Assembly: GCF_028686475.1 (NCBI RefSeq)
Contig: NZ_JAQUCA010000024.1
Coordinates: 1-46,808, forward strand
Reading direction: 5' to 3'
DNA: 46,808 nt
Source: Giesbergeria sp.
GTDB taxonomy: Bacteria; Pseudomonadota; Gammaproteobacteria; Burkholderiales; Burkholderiaceae_C
The translations under genes and the position numbers were made by a program. Below the pieces are notes generated by a model, which saw nothing but the letters and a program-made list of their open reading frames with translations, was not told the origin of the DNA and did no database searches. How positions within the stretch are numbered: the first letter of the stretch is position 1; each line of letters begins with the position of its first letter. This document shows, piece by piece, positions 7,687-17,201 of the stretch.

Positions 7687-10600
7687 TTAGGGGGTAACAG
7701 GCTCGGTGTTCACATCGCCACGAATCAGCAGCGTGAAGTTGTCATCGGTCACGGTCTCAGGGCCTTGCTGCACAGTGCGGACAATCCACACGGGGAACAT
7801 CGCCCCAATGGTGTTAATCCGCATGATGTTGCCAGCCGCCCAGCCCAAGCCCCAGCCTAAAGCGGGGATGGTGAAATACGGCACGCCGGTAGCCGGGTTA
7901 ATCGGCGCACAATCGGTAGCCACATTACCCGTGGCAATCACGCCGACGTTTTCGCCTATCACCTCAAAAGCTGTGGTGTTGGTAAAGCGCACCACCCAGC
8001 GCTCGGTCAGTGCGCCGCGATTGGTCACTGCGACCGGGAATTGGGCATTATTGAACGTGCCGGTAGCTGGGTCGCCCACCGGTGCGTCGGTATATTTGCC
8101 GTCCCAAGATTTTTGGTCAAACACGGATTGCACGCGCGCGAAAAGGTCACCGGCCACCAGTGCGCTACTCACGTAGCTGCCTAGCGGGTAATCATGCGTG
8201 AGAGGGCGCGTAAAGGTAATGTCGCCATTGATTTGGGCATCGCGCACCACGGCCATGTCCTCAATGCGGTGCTGAATCTTGACGGGTTGCGCGTAGCCGG
8301 TCACATCGGTAAATGTGACGGTGCCAGCTTCTAAATCAGCCGTGTAGCCGGTGTTAATCACTACGCCATCGCTGCCTACCACGCGCACGCGCGACAGGCG
8401 TACACGCGCGCAATTGATGGTTTGGCCGTTGGATACGGTGGCAGAAATCTCGCCAGTGTGGCCCACTACAGCCAAGCCACCCGGCCTGAAGATAGGCACG
8501 CGGCCATCTTGCGGCAGGCGCACCGGGTCAATACCGAGCAGGCTGGCATCTAGCGGTAGGTAGCTGTAACTGACGGCGTTGTAACGCACGGTGTCGGCGA
8601 AGGCATAAACATCATCGCTAATCAGTTTGCCATAATGGTCTATAAACTGGCGAGGCCGAAACATCAAGCGCACCACGCCAGTCTCATAATCCACTTTGCC
8701 AGTCACATCGGCGGTGTTAAAAATGCCATCCAGGTCCGCAGTGACGTTAATCAATGTGCCGGTGGTAGTGGTAGCCAACACCTGCACCGACCCCACGCGC
8801 ACCGGCGATACCGGAATGCGAAACGACAGCTGATTAACCGGCCTGCGCGCTTGGTTTACCAACAAAGACTGCAAAGCCAGTGCGTTGCTTACCCCGGCCT
8901 CCCAAGTGTGGATAGTGGCGCGACCAGTGCTGTAATTGATGGTGCCCGCTTGGGGTGCGTAGCCCGTGGTCACATTCAAGTCGGTATAGAGTGCGCCGCC
9001 GCTGTCAAAATAACGCTTATCGCCCAGCGTGAAGGCAATGGAGCCGGGCACAATGGGGCGCGCGGTATTGGTGTAGCCTCGGCCAAAATCCATCTCAAAC
9101 TGGCCCAGCGTAAAAGTCTCGGTATCCACATTTCCTGCGCCAAGTGAGTAATGTCTGACCGTGGCATAGTCCAATACCTCGGCGGGTCCGGTGAGTAGCT
9201 TGGTGCCCACATAGCGCCATGTGGTGGTAGTGGTATCCGCACCGTCCGGTGTTGTCGCTGGTACGGTAGTGGTGGTGGGTGCGTAGGCTTGATGATAGTA
9301 CCCCACATTCAGCAGGCCCAGATTGATGGATGCAATGCCGGTGTCATAGTCAATCAGCCCCATGACAGTGCCGTCTGGGATTGTCAGGATGCCAAAGCCA
9401 TCATCGCGCACGCTAAAAGCAGCTTGGGCTGTGTCGGTGTTGTAAGGCAGCCCCATATCGGGCTGTGGCTCTATCAGCGGCCCCACCGTAAGCCCGCCGT
9501 AGCCGTTGCTGGTGGCACCGGTCACTGCCACTGCGCCCACGACTGCACGCGTCACTGTGAGCGAGAACGACACCGTCCCGGGCGATAAATCCGTCGCCCC
9601 TACATCTAACACAATCTCGCCGCCAGCTCCTACCGTGCCAAGGTCTGGAATATCGGCCTCAGTCGGCTGACCGTAGAGGTATTGCACCGTAAATTGCTGG
9701 CCGGGTGCAGGCAGGGTGTCCGGTATCAGGTCAATCCGATTGCCCGACATAGTGCCTTTTGCATCTCCGGTGATTCTCCCGACGGAATTGACGGTAGCTA
9801 ATCGCGCCGTGCCATCGTTCCATGCAATCGTGGTATTGGCCAGCGTTTGTATGTCGGTGCGCTGCAATGCCATAGGTATTTGCACCTTGGGTAGCGCAAA
9901 GGTTTTGGCCCTATCGACATAGGTAGCCCTGTTGCCCCAAGCAAACATAATGGCGCTACCGGCATCGGGCATGGCCCCACAGGTCACTGTACAGGTGCCG
10001 CTGGCGTAGTTGATGGTGCCCACGCCATAGGCAGTTTCGCGGCCATTCAGAACACCAGCACCGCCATCGCGCAGGTCATACCAGCGGCCATTGGCGCGGT
10101 ACGATACCAACAGGCTGCCCGGTGCTGGCGGTGGCACGATGGTCAGTGTCCAGTTATAAGAGCGCGTCTCTGGCGTTACGGCCAACGATGCCGTATCTTG
10201 CACCGATAGCGGCGCAGCCGCTGGCGTGAAATTGATGGTTTTGCTGCCGTTGTAGGTGGGTGCGCCCAGCACAAACTGGATGATGCCGCGCGCGTAGTCA
10301 ATCGTGGCCACCACGGTGGAGCCGTCATAGAGCTGGCTGCCGCTATCGGTCAGGGTTACGCCACTGGCAGCAATGTTAAGACTGCCGGGGTAAATGGCAT
10401 TGCCCACCGATAGCGTGGTGGTGTAGCTAAACACCTGCCCGGTGGTGTAGGTTACCGGCCCATTGTCCGAGGTGATTAGTGTGGTCACTTGCCCGGCGGC
10501 ATCCATATCAATCACCGGGGTTTCGGTCTGTGCGCTGGGCACCAGCTGGGTAAACATGTTTTTGCCAGACACGACAAAATCACCCAGCGCTGCGGCTTTT

Positions 10601-11319
10601 GTCAGTGGCACCACGCCCACATAAGTACCGGCATCAGCCACCACGGTCTCGCGCACCACACTCGAATCGGTCTTGTTACGTAGAAAAGTACGCGATGGCG
10701 GCGAACCCTTAAAGTCATGGCGCAGACTATCGGACAACTCTACCGTGACCACGGCAGCGTCGTAGTCCATAACCTTTGACTCATCATAGAACTTGCGGAT
10801 TTCAGAAGATACCCGTGTGGCGCGCACATATTGTTCTTTCTCTGCCACGGTGCCCTCTTGGTACAGCAGCACGATGGTTTCGCCAATGTTGGGGGCCTTG
10901 GCCTCTGGGCGTTGAAACAGTTGCAGCACGCGCTGACCAGCAATGTGGTTTTCAAACAAGTAGCCGCTCCATTCGCTGCCTTTGTTAAGGTAAGCCTCGA
11001 CGCGGCTGGCGGCTTGCTGGCGCGTGTCAAAGGTCAGGCGGTTGCTAAACAGAGTGATAGAAACACGCGGGTCTTGGGGCGGCTCGGCCACAATCAAATT
11101 GCCGCCAAAGTAGGTATCCGCATCATCGGTCTGCACCGATACAAAGGCTTTACGCAGATTGACCCTGCCCACGGCTCTATCGAGTTCGGATATGTCTGGC
11201 AGGATGGCGTTACTCAGGCCGTCAGGTATTACTAGCCCGGTAGGCGCACCGCCGCCCTCGGGCACGTCAGCCATTACGGCTGATTTGAGTAGTTTTACAT
11301 CGCCTGATTGGATGGGCAT
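7687..11319 (-). CDS. Giant tail protein with repeated beta modules
   Basis: A 1210-residue protein in the position after the tape measure gene and one small tail gene. At least six segments carry the pattern G-x-[IV]-[DN]-Y-x-[TS]-G-x-[IV] (for example ATIDYARGIIQF, GTINYASGTCTV, GLIDYDTGIASI, GTINYSTGRATI, GKVDYETGVVRL), each preceded by a strand-rich stretch, so the protein is a string of related beta modules. The N-terminal 300 residues differ and may be the part that docks on the tail. Its size and place suggest a central tail-tip or fibre-like protein. No enzymatic motif was seen. Confidence 0.65.
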   Translation of the reverse strand: MPIQSGDVKLLKSAVMADVPEGGGAPTGLVIPDGLSNAILPDISELDRAVGRVNLRKAFVSVQTDDADTYFGGNLIVAEPPQDPRVSITLFSNRLTFDTRQQAASRVEAYLNKGSEWSGYLFENHIAGQRVLQLFQRPEAKAPNIGETIVLLYQEGTVAEKEQYVRATRVSSEIRKFYDESKVMDYDAAVVTVELSDSLRHDFKGSPPSRTFLRNKTDSSVVRETVVADAGTYVGVVPLTKAAALGDFVVSGKNMFTQLVPSAQTETPVIDMDAAGQVTTLITSDNGPVTYTTGQVFSYTTTLSVGNAIYPGSLNIAASGVTLTDSGSQLYDGSTVVATIDYARGIIQFVLGAPTYNGSKTINFTPAAAPLSVQDTASLAVTPETRSYNWTLTIVPPPAPGSLLVSYRANGRWYDLRDGGAGVLNGRETAYGVGTINYASGTCTVTCGAMPDAGSAIMFAWGNRATYVDRAKTFALPKVQIPMALQRTDIQTLANTTIAWNDGTARLATVNSVGRITGDAKGTMSGNRIDLIPDTLPAPGQQFTVQYLYGQPTEADIPDLGTVGAGGEIVLDVGATDLSPGTVSFSLTVTRAVVGAVAVTGATSNGYGGLTVGPLIEPQPDMGLPYNTDTAQAAFSVRDDGFGILTIPDGTVMGLIDYDTGIASINLGLLNVGYYHQAYAPTTTTVPATTPDGADTTTTTWRYVGTKLLTGPAEVLDYATVRHYSLGAGNVDTETFTLGQFEMDFGRGYTNTARPIVPGSIAFTLGDKRYFDSGGALYTDLNVTTGYAPQAGTINYSTGRATIHTWEAGVSNALALQSLLVNQARRPVNQLSFRIPVSPVRVGSVQVLATTTTGTLINVTADLDGIFNTADVTGKVDYETGVVRLMFRPRQFIDHYGKLISDDVYAFADTVRYNAVSYSYLPLDASLLGIDPVRLPQDGRVPIFRPGGLAVVGHTGEISATVSNGQTINCARVRLSRVRVVGSDGVVINTGYTADLEAGTVTFTDVTGYAQPVKIQHRIEDMAVVRDAQINGDITFTRPLTHDYPLGSYVSSALVAGDLFARVQSVFDQKSWDGKYTDAPVGDPATGTFNNAQFPVAVTNRGALTERWVVRFTNTTAFEVIGENVGVIATGNVATDCAPINPATGVPYFTIPALGWGLGWAAGNIMRINTIGAMFPVWIVRTVQQGPETVTDDNFTLLIRGDVNTEPVTP

Positions 11320-11322
11320 GGG

Positions 11323-11715
11323 TTAAATCTCCAAAAGTCGCAGCGTGGCGAAATAGGGGTAATGGGTGGGCGGCAGTTCAGGGCGGGCGATGGGCTTGGC
11401 GCTGATCGGGTCTTGGGTAAAGATCACAGTGAAAGTGCGGCCATCGGCCAGCTCTAGCGTGTGCTGGGCCACTGGATCAGCGGCCAGCGCCCACAGGGCA
11501 TCGAGCACGCTGCGCCGCATCCAGCCCGCATGGGGTTCGCCTTGCAGGGTGATAGGGCGGCCTGCCTGACGCACTGCCACATCGACCAGCAGCGCGCCGG
11601 TGGTGCTGTAAGCGGTGGCTTTCTCGGCCGGTGACCAGTCGTGTTCATCAATCCAGACCATGCCGCGCGGCAGTTGCACCGTGCCCAAGGTGTGGAACTT
11701 TTTGGGGGTAGTCAT
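11323..11715 (-). CDS. Small tail protein following the tape measure gene
   Basis: A 130-residue protein whose start overlaps the tape measure stop (ATGA). It contains beta-strand patterns (TTGALLVDVAVRQAGRPITL and HTLELADGRTFTVIFTQDP) similar to small tail proteins found downstream of tape measure genes in many siphophages, where distal-tail or tip-attachment proteins are encoded. The assignment rests mainly on position. Confidence 0.6.
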   Translation of the reverse strand: MTTPKKFHTLGTVQLPRGMVWIDEHDWSPAEKATAYSTTGALLVDVAVRQAGRPITLQGEPHAGWMRRSVLDALWALAADPVAQHTLELADGRTFTVIFTQDPISAKPIARPELPPTHYPYFATLRLLEI

Positions 11716-14700
11716 TGGGCGACTCCTGCTGCACTGGTTAGCGCACGCAACATGGACTCCATGCTCGCTTGGTCGCCAGGGTTATCAAACATGGCTCTGG
11801 CGCTGCCTACGCCCGGCAAATTGATATTGCTCACGTAGGTGGGCGCGGCGGTGATGGCCATGCGCCCGCCGCCCTGCTGTGGCGCCGGGGCTTGCGGTGC
11901 GGGAGTGGGCGCAGGAGTGGGGGCGCGCGGGGCTGGGGTAGGGGCGCGTGGGGCTTGCGGTGCGGGTGCTGGTGGCTTGGACCTGATGGAGTCAGGCACG
12001 GTAAGACCCAAATCTTCAAATGATTTTGCTTCTCTATCTGATATGGTGCGCCCATTAGCCACGAGTTGCTTGAGTGCGTTCTCAGCGTCGGCGCGCCGTT
12101 TGAAGTTGTCCGTGGCTTGCTTGGAAATCGCCTCGTTTACCGCGGAAAACCAATCTTGGCCGCCAGCACCCCAGCCGGTTGGTTGGCCGTTTTGCCAAAA
12201 CTTTTGCAGTAATTCGTTGGCTTGCTGGTCAGTTAGCCCTTGGCTTTGCGCGCCCTCAATAATGTAGTTTTCATAGGGCATGAACTGGGTTTGTCGCTGC
12301 CCATTGCTGCCCAGCTTAAAGCCGTCTTTGTCAGTATCTTGTTTTTTGGTAATGCTGGAATTGGCCGTGTCTGCATTTTTCTGCGCGTGCGCCGCTGCCA
12401 AAAACTGCCCTTTGGCAGCCAGCGCGGCAGCCCCAGCGTCACTGTATTTCTTGGCGATTTCCTCCAAAGACATCGAGAAATCCATCGCCGCACCTTTGGC
12501 TGTGCCCATTGCGCTGGCAAGCTCTAGCGTGGATTTACCGGCGGCATCAGTCGCAATCTTGTACCCACGCAACGATGCCTCGGCCTGCACCCAGCTTGGG
12601 ATAATCCCGTTATTGGCCGCAATGGCTTTATCGGCGGCCGCTTTGAAGGCTTCGCCCACTTCGCGCGCACTGGCGGTGCCGCTGGTACGCACTGCGTCAT
12701 AGGCTTGCTTGGCACCGTCTGCGCTTTGCTTGAGGGCCGCGTCAGTGGTAATGCCCAGTTGCTTCATGGCCTCGGCTACGCTTTGGATGCCGGGCAATGC
12801 GCCCTCTAAAGCGCCCTTGAGTTCGTCTGCTTTGGTTTTGGCTTGGTCCAGCAAGCCGTCGGCTATTTTGTTGCCCAGCGTGGAGCGCACTTCCTCAATT
12901 TTCTGCTTGACTAAATCCAGCGCTTTTTGGCCGTCTGCGGTGTCGATGGCTTTGGATAAGCTGGCTGTGAGTACGCGCCCAGTGTCTATGCCTTTGGCCT
13001 TGAGTTGCTCTAGGCTGTTGATTAGCTTGTCGGCATCGTTAATGGCACTGATACTGGCTTTGCCCATGCCTTGGGCTAGTAAATCCATATCCAAGCCGGT
13101 GCGTCGTATGGCCTCATTCAAGGTAACGTCAAACACGGTGGCCATGCGCTTGCCTGCCTCTTGCACGGCTTGGGCGGCCTGCTCGGCTTTCAGGCGCAGG
13201 GCGTTTACCACATCGTCTGATGCTCCTCGGGCAATGGCGGCCTCTACTTCTTTTCCGGCTTTATCTGCTGCCACCTCTAAATTGAGCAGCATGGCCCGGA
13301 AGTTGGTCTCAAATTTGGCCAAGTCTTGGCCGTCTAAGGCTTGTGCCCAAGCATCTTGAAACTGCTGTGCGGTGATTTTTCCATCGGCTGCCAGCTTATC
13401 CAGCACCCCAGCAGCGGCTTGGATGCCGGGCTGGGTGGATAGGTCAAAATCTTTGCCAATTTTGCTTATGGCATCGGAGGCGCTATCGCCCTTTTTAATC
13501 AGGTCGTCAAACTGGGCAATGAGTTCTTTGGCACGGTCATTCAAGCCAAACTTGGCATCAGCGGCGGCCTTGTCGGCGGCAGCTTGTTTTTCACGCGCTT
13601 CGGCTACGGCTTTGGCGGCTGCGGCTTCTTTTTCCTGTGCGGCAGTTAGCTCTTTGGTGGATTGCTCTAGGCTTTTTTGGCCGGTGGCCCACAAGGCAAA
13701 CTTGCCAGCGGTCTCACCAATAGCGGTGCCGATGTCTTTGGCATTCGATAGCACCATCACGGCAATGCCGGGGATGCCACCTAAAAAGCCAACAGCTCCT
13801 TTGGCGGCATCGCCCAAAGTGCCCATCGCTTTTGAAAGCAGCCCAGCGCCTTGGGTGGCCTTTTCTTTGGCATCAGTAGCCTCTTTGATGGCTCCGCTGT
13901 AGCTTTGCATGATGCTGCCAGTGGCGCGTGTGCCAAGGGCGTTGTCATTAGTTGCTTTGGTGTTCCGCTGGGTGGCGGCTGTGTCAGTGTCGGTGGCTGC
14001 TGCGTCTTGCCGTGCAGCATCTGCGTGCTCTTTTTGTGCGGCTGCATTGTTTTTTGTTGCTAACGCATTGTCGGTGGCCGCTTTAGTATTGTTGTTGGTG
14101 GCTAGTGTGTTGGTGGCAATGTCTGAGCCGCTGGATTTTGCTGCCTGCCCAATGCCCAAAAAGCTCTGCGCCATCTTTAGCGCAAACAGGGCACCAGCTG
14201 CCTGACCGGCATCCAATAAAAACCCGGCCACATCCTTGAGGTTGCTCGACAGCGCATTGATGGCATCAGCAGCGGCCTTGCTGGCCCCGGTGGCTTTGTC
14301 GGTCTCGCCGATATACACCGTCCAAGCGGTGGACAAGTTTTGCAGCGCACCGCCTACGGTGGCTGGTAGTTTGGCGAATTCTTTCTCTACTGCTTCGGAT
14401 TGACCGCGTAGGGCGGCAATCACCACGTCGGTGGTCAGGCGGCCTGCTTCGGCCATTTCGCGTAGCTTGCCTACGCCCACGCCTAGCCCGTCCGCCAGTG
14501 CTTTAGCCAGCCGGGGTGATTGCTCCATCACGCTGTTGAATTCTTCGCCGCGCAACACGCCCGATTGCAGGGCTTGGTTCAGTTGCTGAATGGCGGCTTG
14601 CGAAGATTCAGCACTACCGCCGGATATTTGGATGGCTTGGTTGATAGTCTGGGTCAGGCCCAGCACTTGGTCTTGCGTGAGCTTGAGGGTCTTGCCCGCC

Positions 14701-15575
14701 TCAGCCAAACGGTTGTATAGCCCTGCGGTTTCTTCCAAGCTGCTACGGGTAGCGATGGCTACGCGCTGCACCCCAGCCATAGCAGCTTCAAAGGCCGCGC
14801 CCTCGCCGGTGGTGATTTTGATGCGTGCCGACAGGTTGTTATACGCATCGGCGGTTTTGGCCAGGTCAGACAGTAGGCCGGTGCCAATTTGCACGCCAAA
14901 CACTGTGGCGATGGTGTTTTGCAAGCTGCCTAGCTCAGAAGCTAAGCTCCCGGCGCTGGCATCCATTTGCTTGATGCTTGTGGTGTGGGCATCAGTCGCT
15001 TTGGCTGCTGTGGTGCTGGCTGTGGCTTGGGCCTTGGTGCTGGCCTCTAAGGCTTGGGCTTTGCTGGCAGCTTCGCGTGCAGCAGTCGTTAGTGTTTCTA
15101 GGCCCGCTTGCGTTTGTTGCGCTGCTTTATTGAGCTGAACCTGCTGTGCTGCAAGGTCTTTGGTAGACAAGCCAGCCGAGGCCATTGCGGTGCGCGTTTG
15201 GTCTAGCTGGCGGTTAATTTCTTGGTAGGCTTGCTTGGCATCGCCAACGGCTTTACGCGCACGCTCAAATTCTGCAATCTGTGTCTTGGTGGGCGCCGCT
15301 GTTTGCGCCAAGGCTTTGCCTAATTCTTGGGCGTTGCGTTGAGCTTCTTCTAACGCATCTGCCGCTTGGCTGCTGGACTGCTTGAGCTTGACGAAACTGT
15401 CAATCAGCGCCTGCTGTTTACCAACACTATCAAAAGCGGCGCTCAGTTGCTCGGCATGTTGCTTGAGCTGTTTGGCTTCTTCGCTGGTTTCATCAAGCCC
15501 TGCAATCAGTCGCTTGATTTCATCCATGCCGTCAACGGCAGCTTTAATGAGAATTTCAATGGGCTTGAGTGCCAT
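11712..15575 (-). CDS. Tail tape measure protein
   Basis: About 1287 residues from ATG 15575 (an upstream GTG at 15620 would add 15). It is long, alanine, glutamine and lysine-rich, and largely coiled coil. Residues about 210-400 contain the tape measure domain pattern (DAYNNLSARIKITTGEG, AAIQQLNQALQSGVLRGEEF, NSVMEQSPRLAKALADGLGV). Central hydrophobic segments (about 590-620) fit the membrane-inserting part of such proteins. Its length sets tail length; by the usual 1.5 angstrom per residue rule the tail would be roughly 190 nm. The C-terminal region is proline and alanine-rich. Confidence 0.9.
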   Translation of the reverse strand: MALKPIEILIKAAVDGMDEIKRLIAGLDETSEEAKQLKQHAEQLSAAFDSVGKQQALIDSFVKLKQSSSQAADALEEAQRNAQELGKALAQTAAPTKTQIAEFERARKAVGDAKQAYQEINRQLDQTRTAMASAGLSTKDLAAQQVQLNKAAQQTQAGLETLTTAAREAASKAQALEASTKAQATASTTAAKATDAHTTSIKQMDASAGSLASELGSLQNTIATVFGVQIGTGLLSDLAKTADAYNNLSARIKITTGEGAAFEAAMAGVQRVAIATRSSLEETAGLYNRLAEAGKTLKLTQDQVLGLTQTINQAIQISGGSAESSQAAIQQLNQALQSGVLRGEEFNSVMEQSPRLAKALADGLGVGVGKLREMAEAGRLTTDVVIAALRGQSEAVEKEFAKLPATVGGALQNLSTAWTVYIGETDKATGASKAAADAINALSSNLKDVAGFLLDAGQAAGALFALKMAQSFLGIGQAAKSSGSDIATNTLATNNNTKAATDNALATKNNAAAQKEHADAARQDAAATDTDTAATQRNTKATNDNALGTRATGSIMQSYSGAIKEATDAKEKATQGAGLLSKAMGTLGDAAKGAVGFLGGIPGIAVMVLSNAKDIGTAIGETAGKFALWATGQKSLEQSTKELTAAQEKEAAAAKAVAEAREKQAAADKAAADAKFGLNDRAKELIAQFDDLIKKGDSASDAISKIGKDFDLSTQPGIQAAAGVLDKLAADGKITAQQFQDAWAQALDGQDLAKFETNFRAMLLNLEVAADKAGKEVEAAIARGASDDVVNALRLKAEQAAQAVQEAGKRMATVFDVTLNEAIRRTGLDMDLLAQGMGKASISAINDADKLINSLEQLKAKGIDTGRVLTASLSKAIDTADGQKALDLVKQKIEEVRSTLGNKIADGLLDQAKTKADELKGALEGALPGIQSVAEAMKQLGITTDAALKQSADGAKQAYDAVRTSGTASAREVGEAFKAAADKAIAANNGIIPSWVQAEASLRGYKIATDAAGKSTLELASAMGTAKGAAMDFSMSLEEIAKKYSDAGAAALAAKGQFLAAAHAQKNADTANSSITKKQDTDKDGFKLGSNGQRQTQFMPYENYIIEGAQSQGLTDQQANELLQKFWQNGQPTGWGAGGQDWFSAVNEAISKQATDNFKRRADAENALKQLVANGRTISDREAKSFEDLGLTVPDSIRSKPPAPAPQAPRAPTPAPRAPTPAPTPAPQAPAPQQGGGRMAITAAPTYVSNINLPGVGSARAMFDNPGDQASMESMLRALTSAAGVAQ

Positions 15576-15616
15576 GCGTGGTGCGTTGGTAGGTGCTTGG
15601 GGCAATGCAGCGGCCT

Positions 15617-15639
15617 GCACTGCCGGGGTTTGGCAGTGC
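15617..15639. promoter_or_regulatory. Stem-loop between tail tube and tape measure genes
   Basis: Arms GCACTGCC (15617-15624) and GGCAGTGC (15632-15639) enclose a 7-nt loop. It lacks a T run, so it is more likely an attenuator or RNA-processing stem that reduces transcription or stability between the very abundant tube protein and the tape measure protein. Confidence 0.4.
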
Positions 15640-15658
15640 TAGGCGGCAAAAGGTGGGG

Positions 15659-16450
15659 TTAGATGGCCTGTGGGCGACCGTCGATGTACATGGCTTCGGC
15701 GTTGGCGGGTTTGAGGATGTCTAGCTCAAACTCCATCACCACAAACTCGGTGCCTTCTTGGATGATGGGCAAATCACCCGATGGCATCAGCACGGTGCTG
15801 GGAAAGTACCAATCACGGTTGACACCGCTGGCTACGTCAGCCACCACGCGCAGTGCGCCGGGCACTTCGGCTGCAGTACCGGATTTGACTTGCTCCCACG
15901 TCTTGGCCGGGGTGGTGTAGTCGACCTTGATAACGCTATCGTTGGCAATCGTGCCGCTTTCCAGAATCTGCAAACGGCCCAAGGCCAAGTCGATGTTGTA
16001 GTCGGTGCCAGCTGCGTGGGTGGTCAGACCGTCGGCGCTTTTCACAGCCACGGCGCTGATGTCGCGCACGCCAGCGGGGTTACCACTGGTGCTGCCCAGT
16101 TGGTACAAGCGGCCTTTTCGCACGGTATGCGCTTCTGCGGTCACGGTGGCACTGGCTTGGCTTTGTGTGCCTTTGGTGCCTGCTACAAACAGGGCCAAGT
16201 TGTCGGTGCTGATGTTGTCGCAGGGCAGTTTGCCAGTGCGCGTGATTTTGACGACGAAAGATGCGTCTTTTTGCGCCAAGCCCGATTCGCTGGAAAAGTG
16301 TTCTGCTTTTTCAGTGTCGGTGGAAAACGAGAAGCCGGGGCAGTTGCCAAGCGCAATCTCGCCGGTCTTTTCGCCACTGGCATTGAACGGGTCAAAATAG
16401 ACGCGCCCGCGTGGAATCATGTAAACGTTTTGAACGTGGGTGATAGGCAT
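15659..16450 (-). CDS. Major tail tube protein
   Basis: A 263-residue protein starting at ATG 16450 with GGAGA just upstream. The sequence (MPITHVQNVYMIPRGRVYFD, later KTGEIALGNCPGFSFSTDTE) and its place directly before the tape measure gene fit the tail tube subunit of siphophages. The middle (DYNIDLALGRLQILESG) resembles the strand-rich core of such proteins. No separate tail assembly chaperone gene pair (lambda G/GT) fits in the 83 bp before the tape measure start. Confidence 0.75.
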   Translation of the reverse strand: MPITHVQNVYMIPRGRVYFDPFNASGEKTGEIALGNCPGFSFSTDTEKAEHFSSESGLAQKDASFVVKITRTGKLPCDNISTDNLALFVAGTKGTQSQASATVTAEAHTVRKGRLYQLGSTSGNPAGVRDISAVAVKSADGLTTHAAGTDYNIDLALGRLQILESGTIANDSVIKVDYTTPAKTWEQVKSGTAAEVPGALRVVADVASGVNRDWYFPSTVLMPSGDLPIIQEGTEFVVMEFELDILKPANAEAMYIDGRPQAI

Positions 16451-16472
16451 GGCAATCTCCAAAAAATAGGGG

Positions 16473-16883
16473 TCAGGGTTGTCCGACGTACTTCGCGCCG
16501 GTGCTAAACATCAGCTCGTAGCCAACTACAGCGACATCTTGAAATGGCTGATGCACCACCTGCACCAGTTGCAGCGGCTCCCAGCTACGGCCACCGTGTG
16601 TGCCGGGCATCCAGTTGTGCAGGCTCTCAATCACGCTAGACAGCGCGGCATCGAGCGTGGTCACGGCAGCATCGGAACGCTTGACAGCCAGCGTGATGCG
16701 CCACATAGGCGAGAGCAGCAAGCCCGACTGGCGGGCGCTGGTCACGCGGGCCTCCTCGCAGCGCACATCCACTGCTGGCACGGGCTGGCGGTTGCTGTGG
16801 TCGATGTCGGTGCGTACATCCCAGCCTGACAGCACTGGCAGGGCTGCAAGGCGGGCGCACAGGGGGGCAGAGAGAGCCAACAT
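16473..16883 (-). CDS. Tail terminator-like minor tail protein
   Basis: About 136 residues from ATG 16883; a GTG at 16889 is possible. The pattern (DIDHSNRQPVPAVDVRCEEA, WRITLAVKRSD, SVIESLHNWMPG, LMFST) matches small proteins in the lambda U/Z position, between the head-tail connector and the tube. Function in closing the tail end is inferred from order. Confidence 0.55.
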   Translation of the reverse strand: MLALSAPLCARLAALPVLSGWDVRTDIDHSNRQPVPAVDVRCEEARVTSARQSGLLLSPMWRITLAVKRSDAAVTTLDAALSSVIESLHNWMPGTHGGRSWEPLQLVQVVHQPFQDVAVVGYELMFSTGAKYVGQP

Positions 16884-16885
16884 AG

Positions 16886-17197
16886 TCACACCACCGGATA
16901 GACGGGCACAGTGGCCCAGCCGCTGGTATCTGGAGCCACGGCACCACCGACACAGTAGTCGATGCCCGAAATCACCAACACAGCACCCTCGGCCAAGTCT
17001 GGCGCATAAGCTAAATCGAGAGATACGGTGTAGCGCGTGCTATCGACCACGCCGCTAAACTGGTCGGTATATCCCCGGTCTAGCAGCACACCAAAAGCTG
17101 GCCCACCGTTGTAGATGGCGACCGCGTTGGCCAGACATGCACCCACCGATTGGTTGATGAGGGCCTCCACGCCAGCAAAGGGATTGAGTGTGTTCAT
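16886..17197 (-). CDS. Head-tail connector, gpFII-like
   Basis: A 103-residue protein from ATG 17197, placed directly downstream of the capsid gene. The pattern FGVLLDRGYTDQF...RYTVSLDLAYAPDLAEGAVLVI and the final VPVYPVV fit small connector proteins of the FII type. Its start is 5 nt beyond the capsid stop and its end overlaps the next gene, consistent with the compact lambda head operon. Confidence 0.6.
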   Translation of the reverse strand: MNTLNPFAGVEALINQSVGACLANAVAIYNGGPAFGVLLDRGYTDQFSGVVDSTRYTVSLDLAYAPDLAEGAVLVISGIDYCVGGAVAPDTSGWATVPVYPVV

Positions 17198-17201
17198 GGC
17201 A

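Noticed and set aside
12709-15138. Several plus-strand open frames rich in Ala, Ser and Leu
   Set aside because: Mirror images of the alanine-rich tape measure coding sequence.
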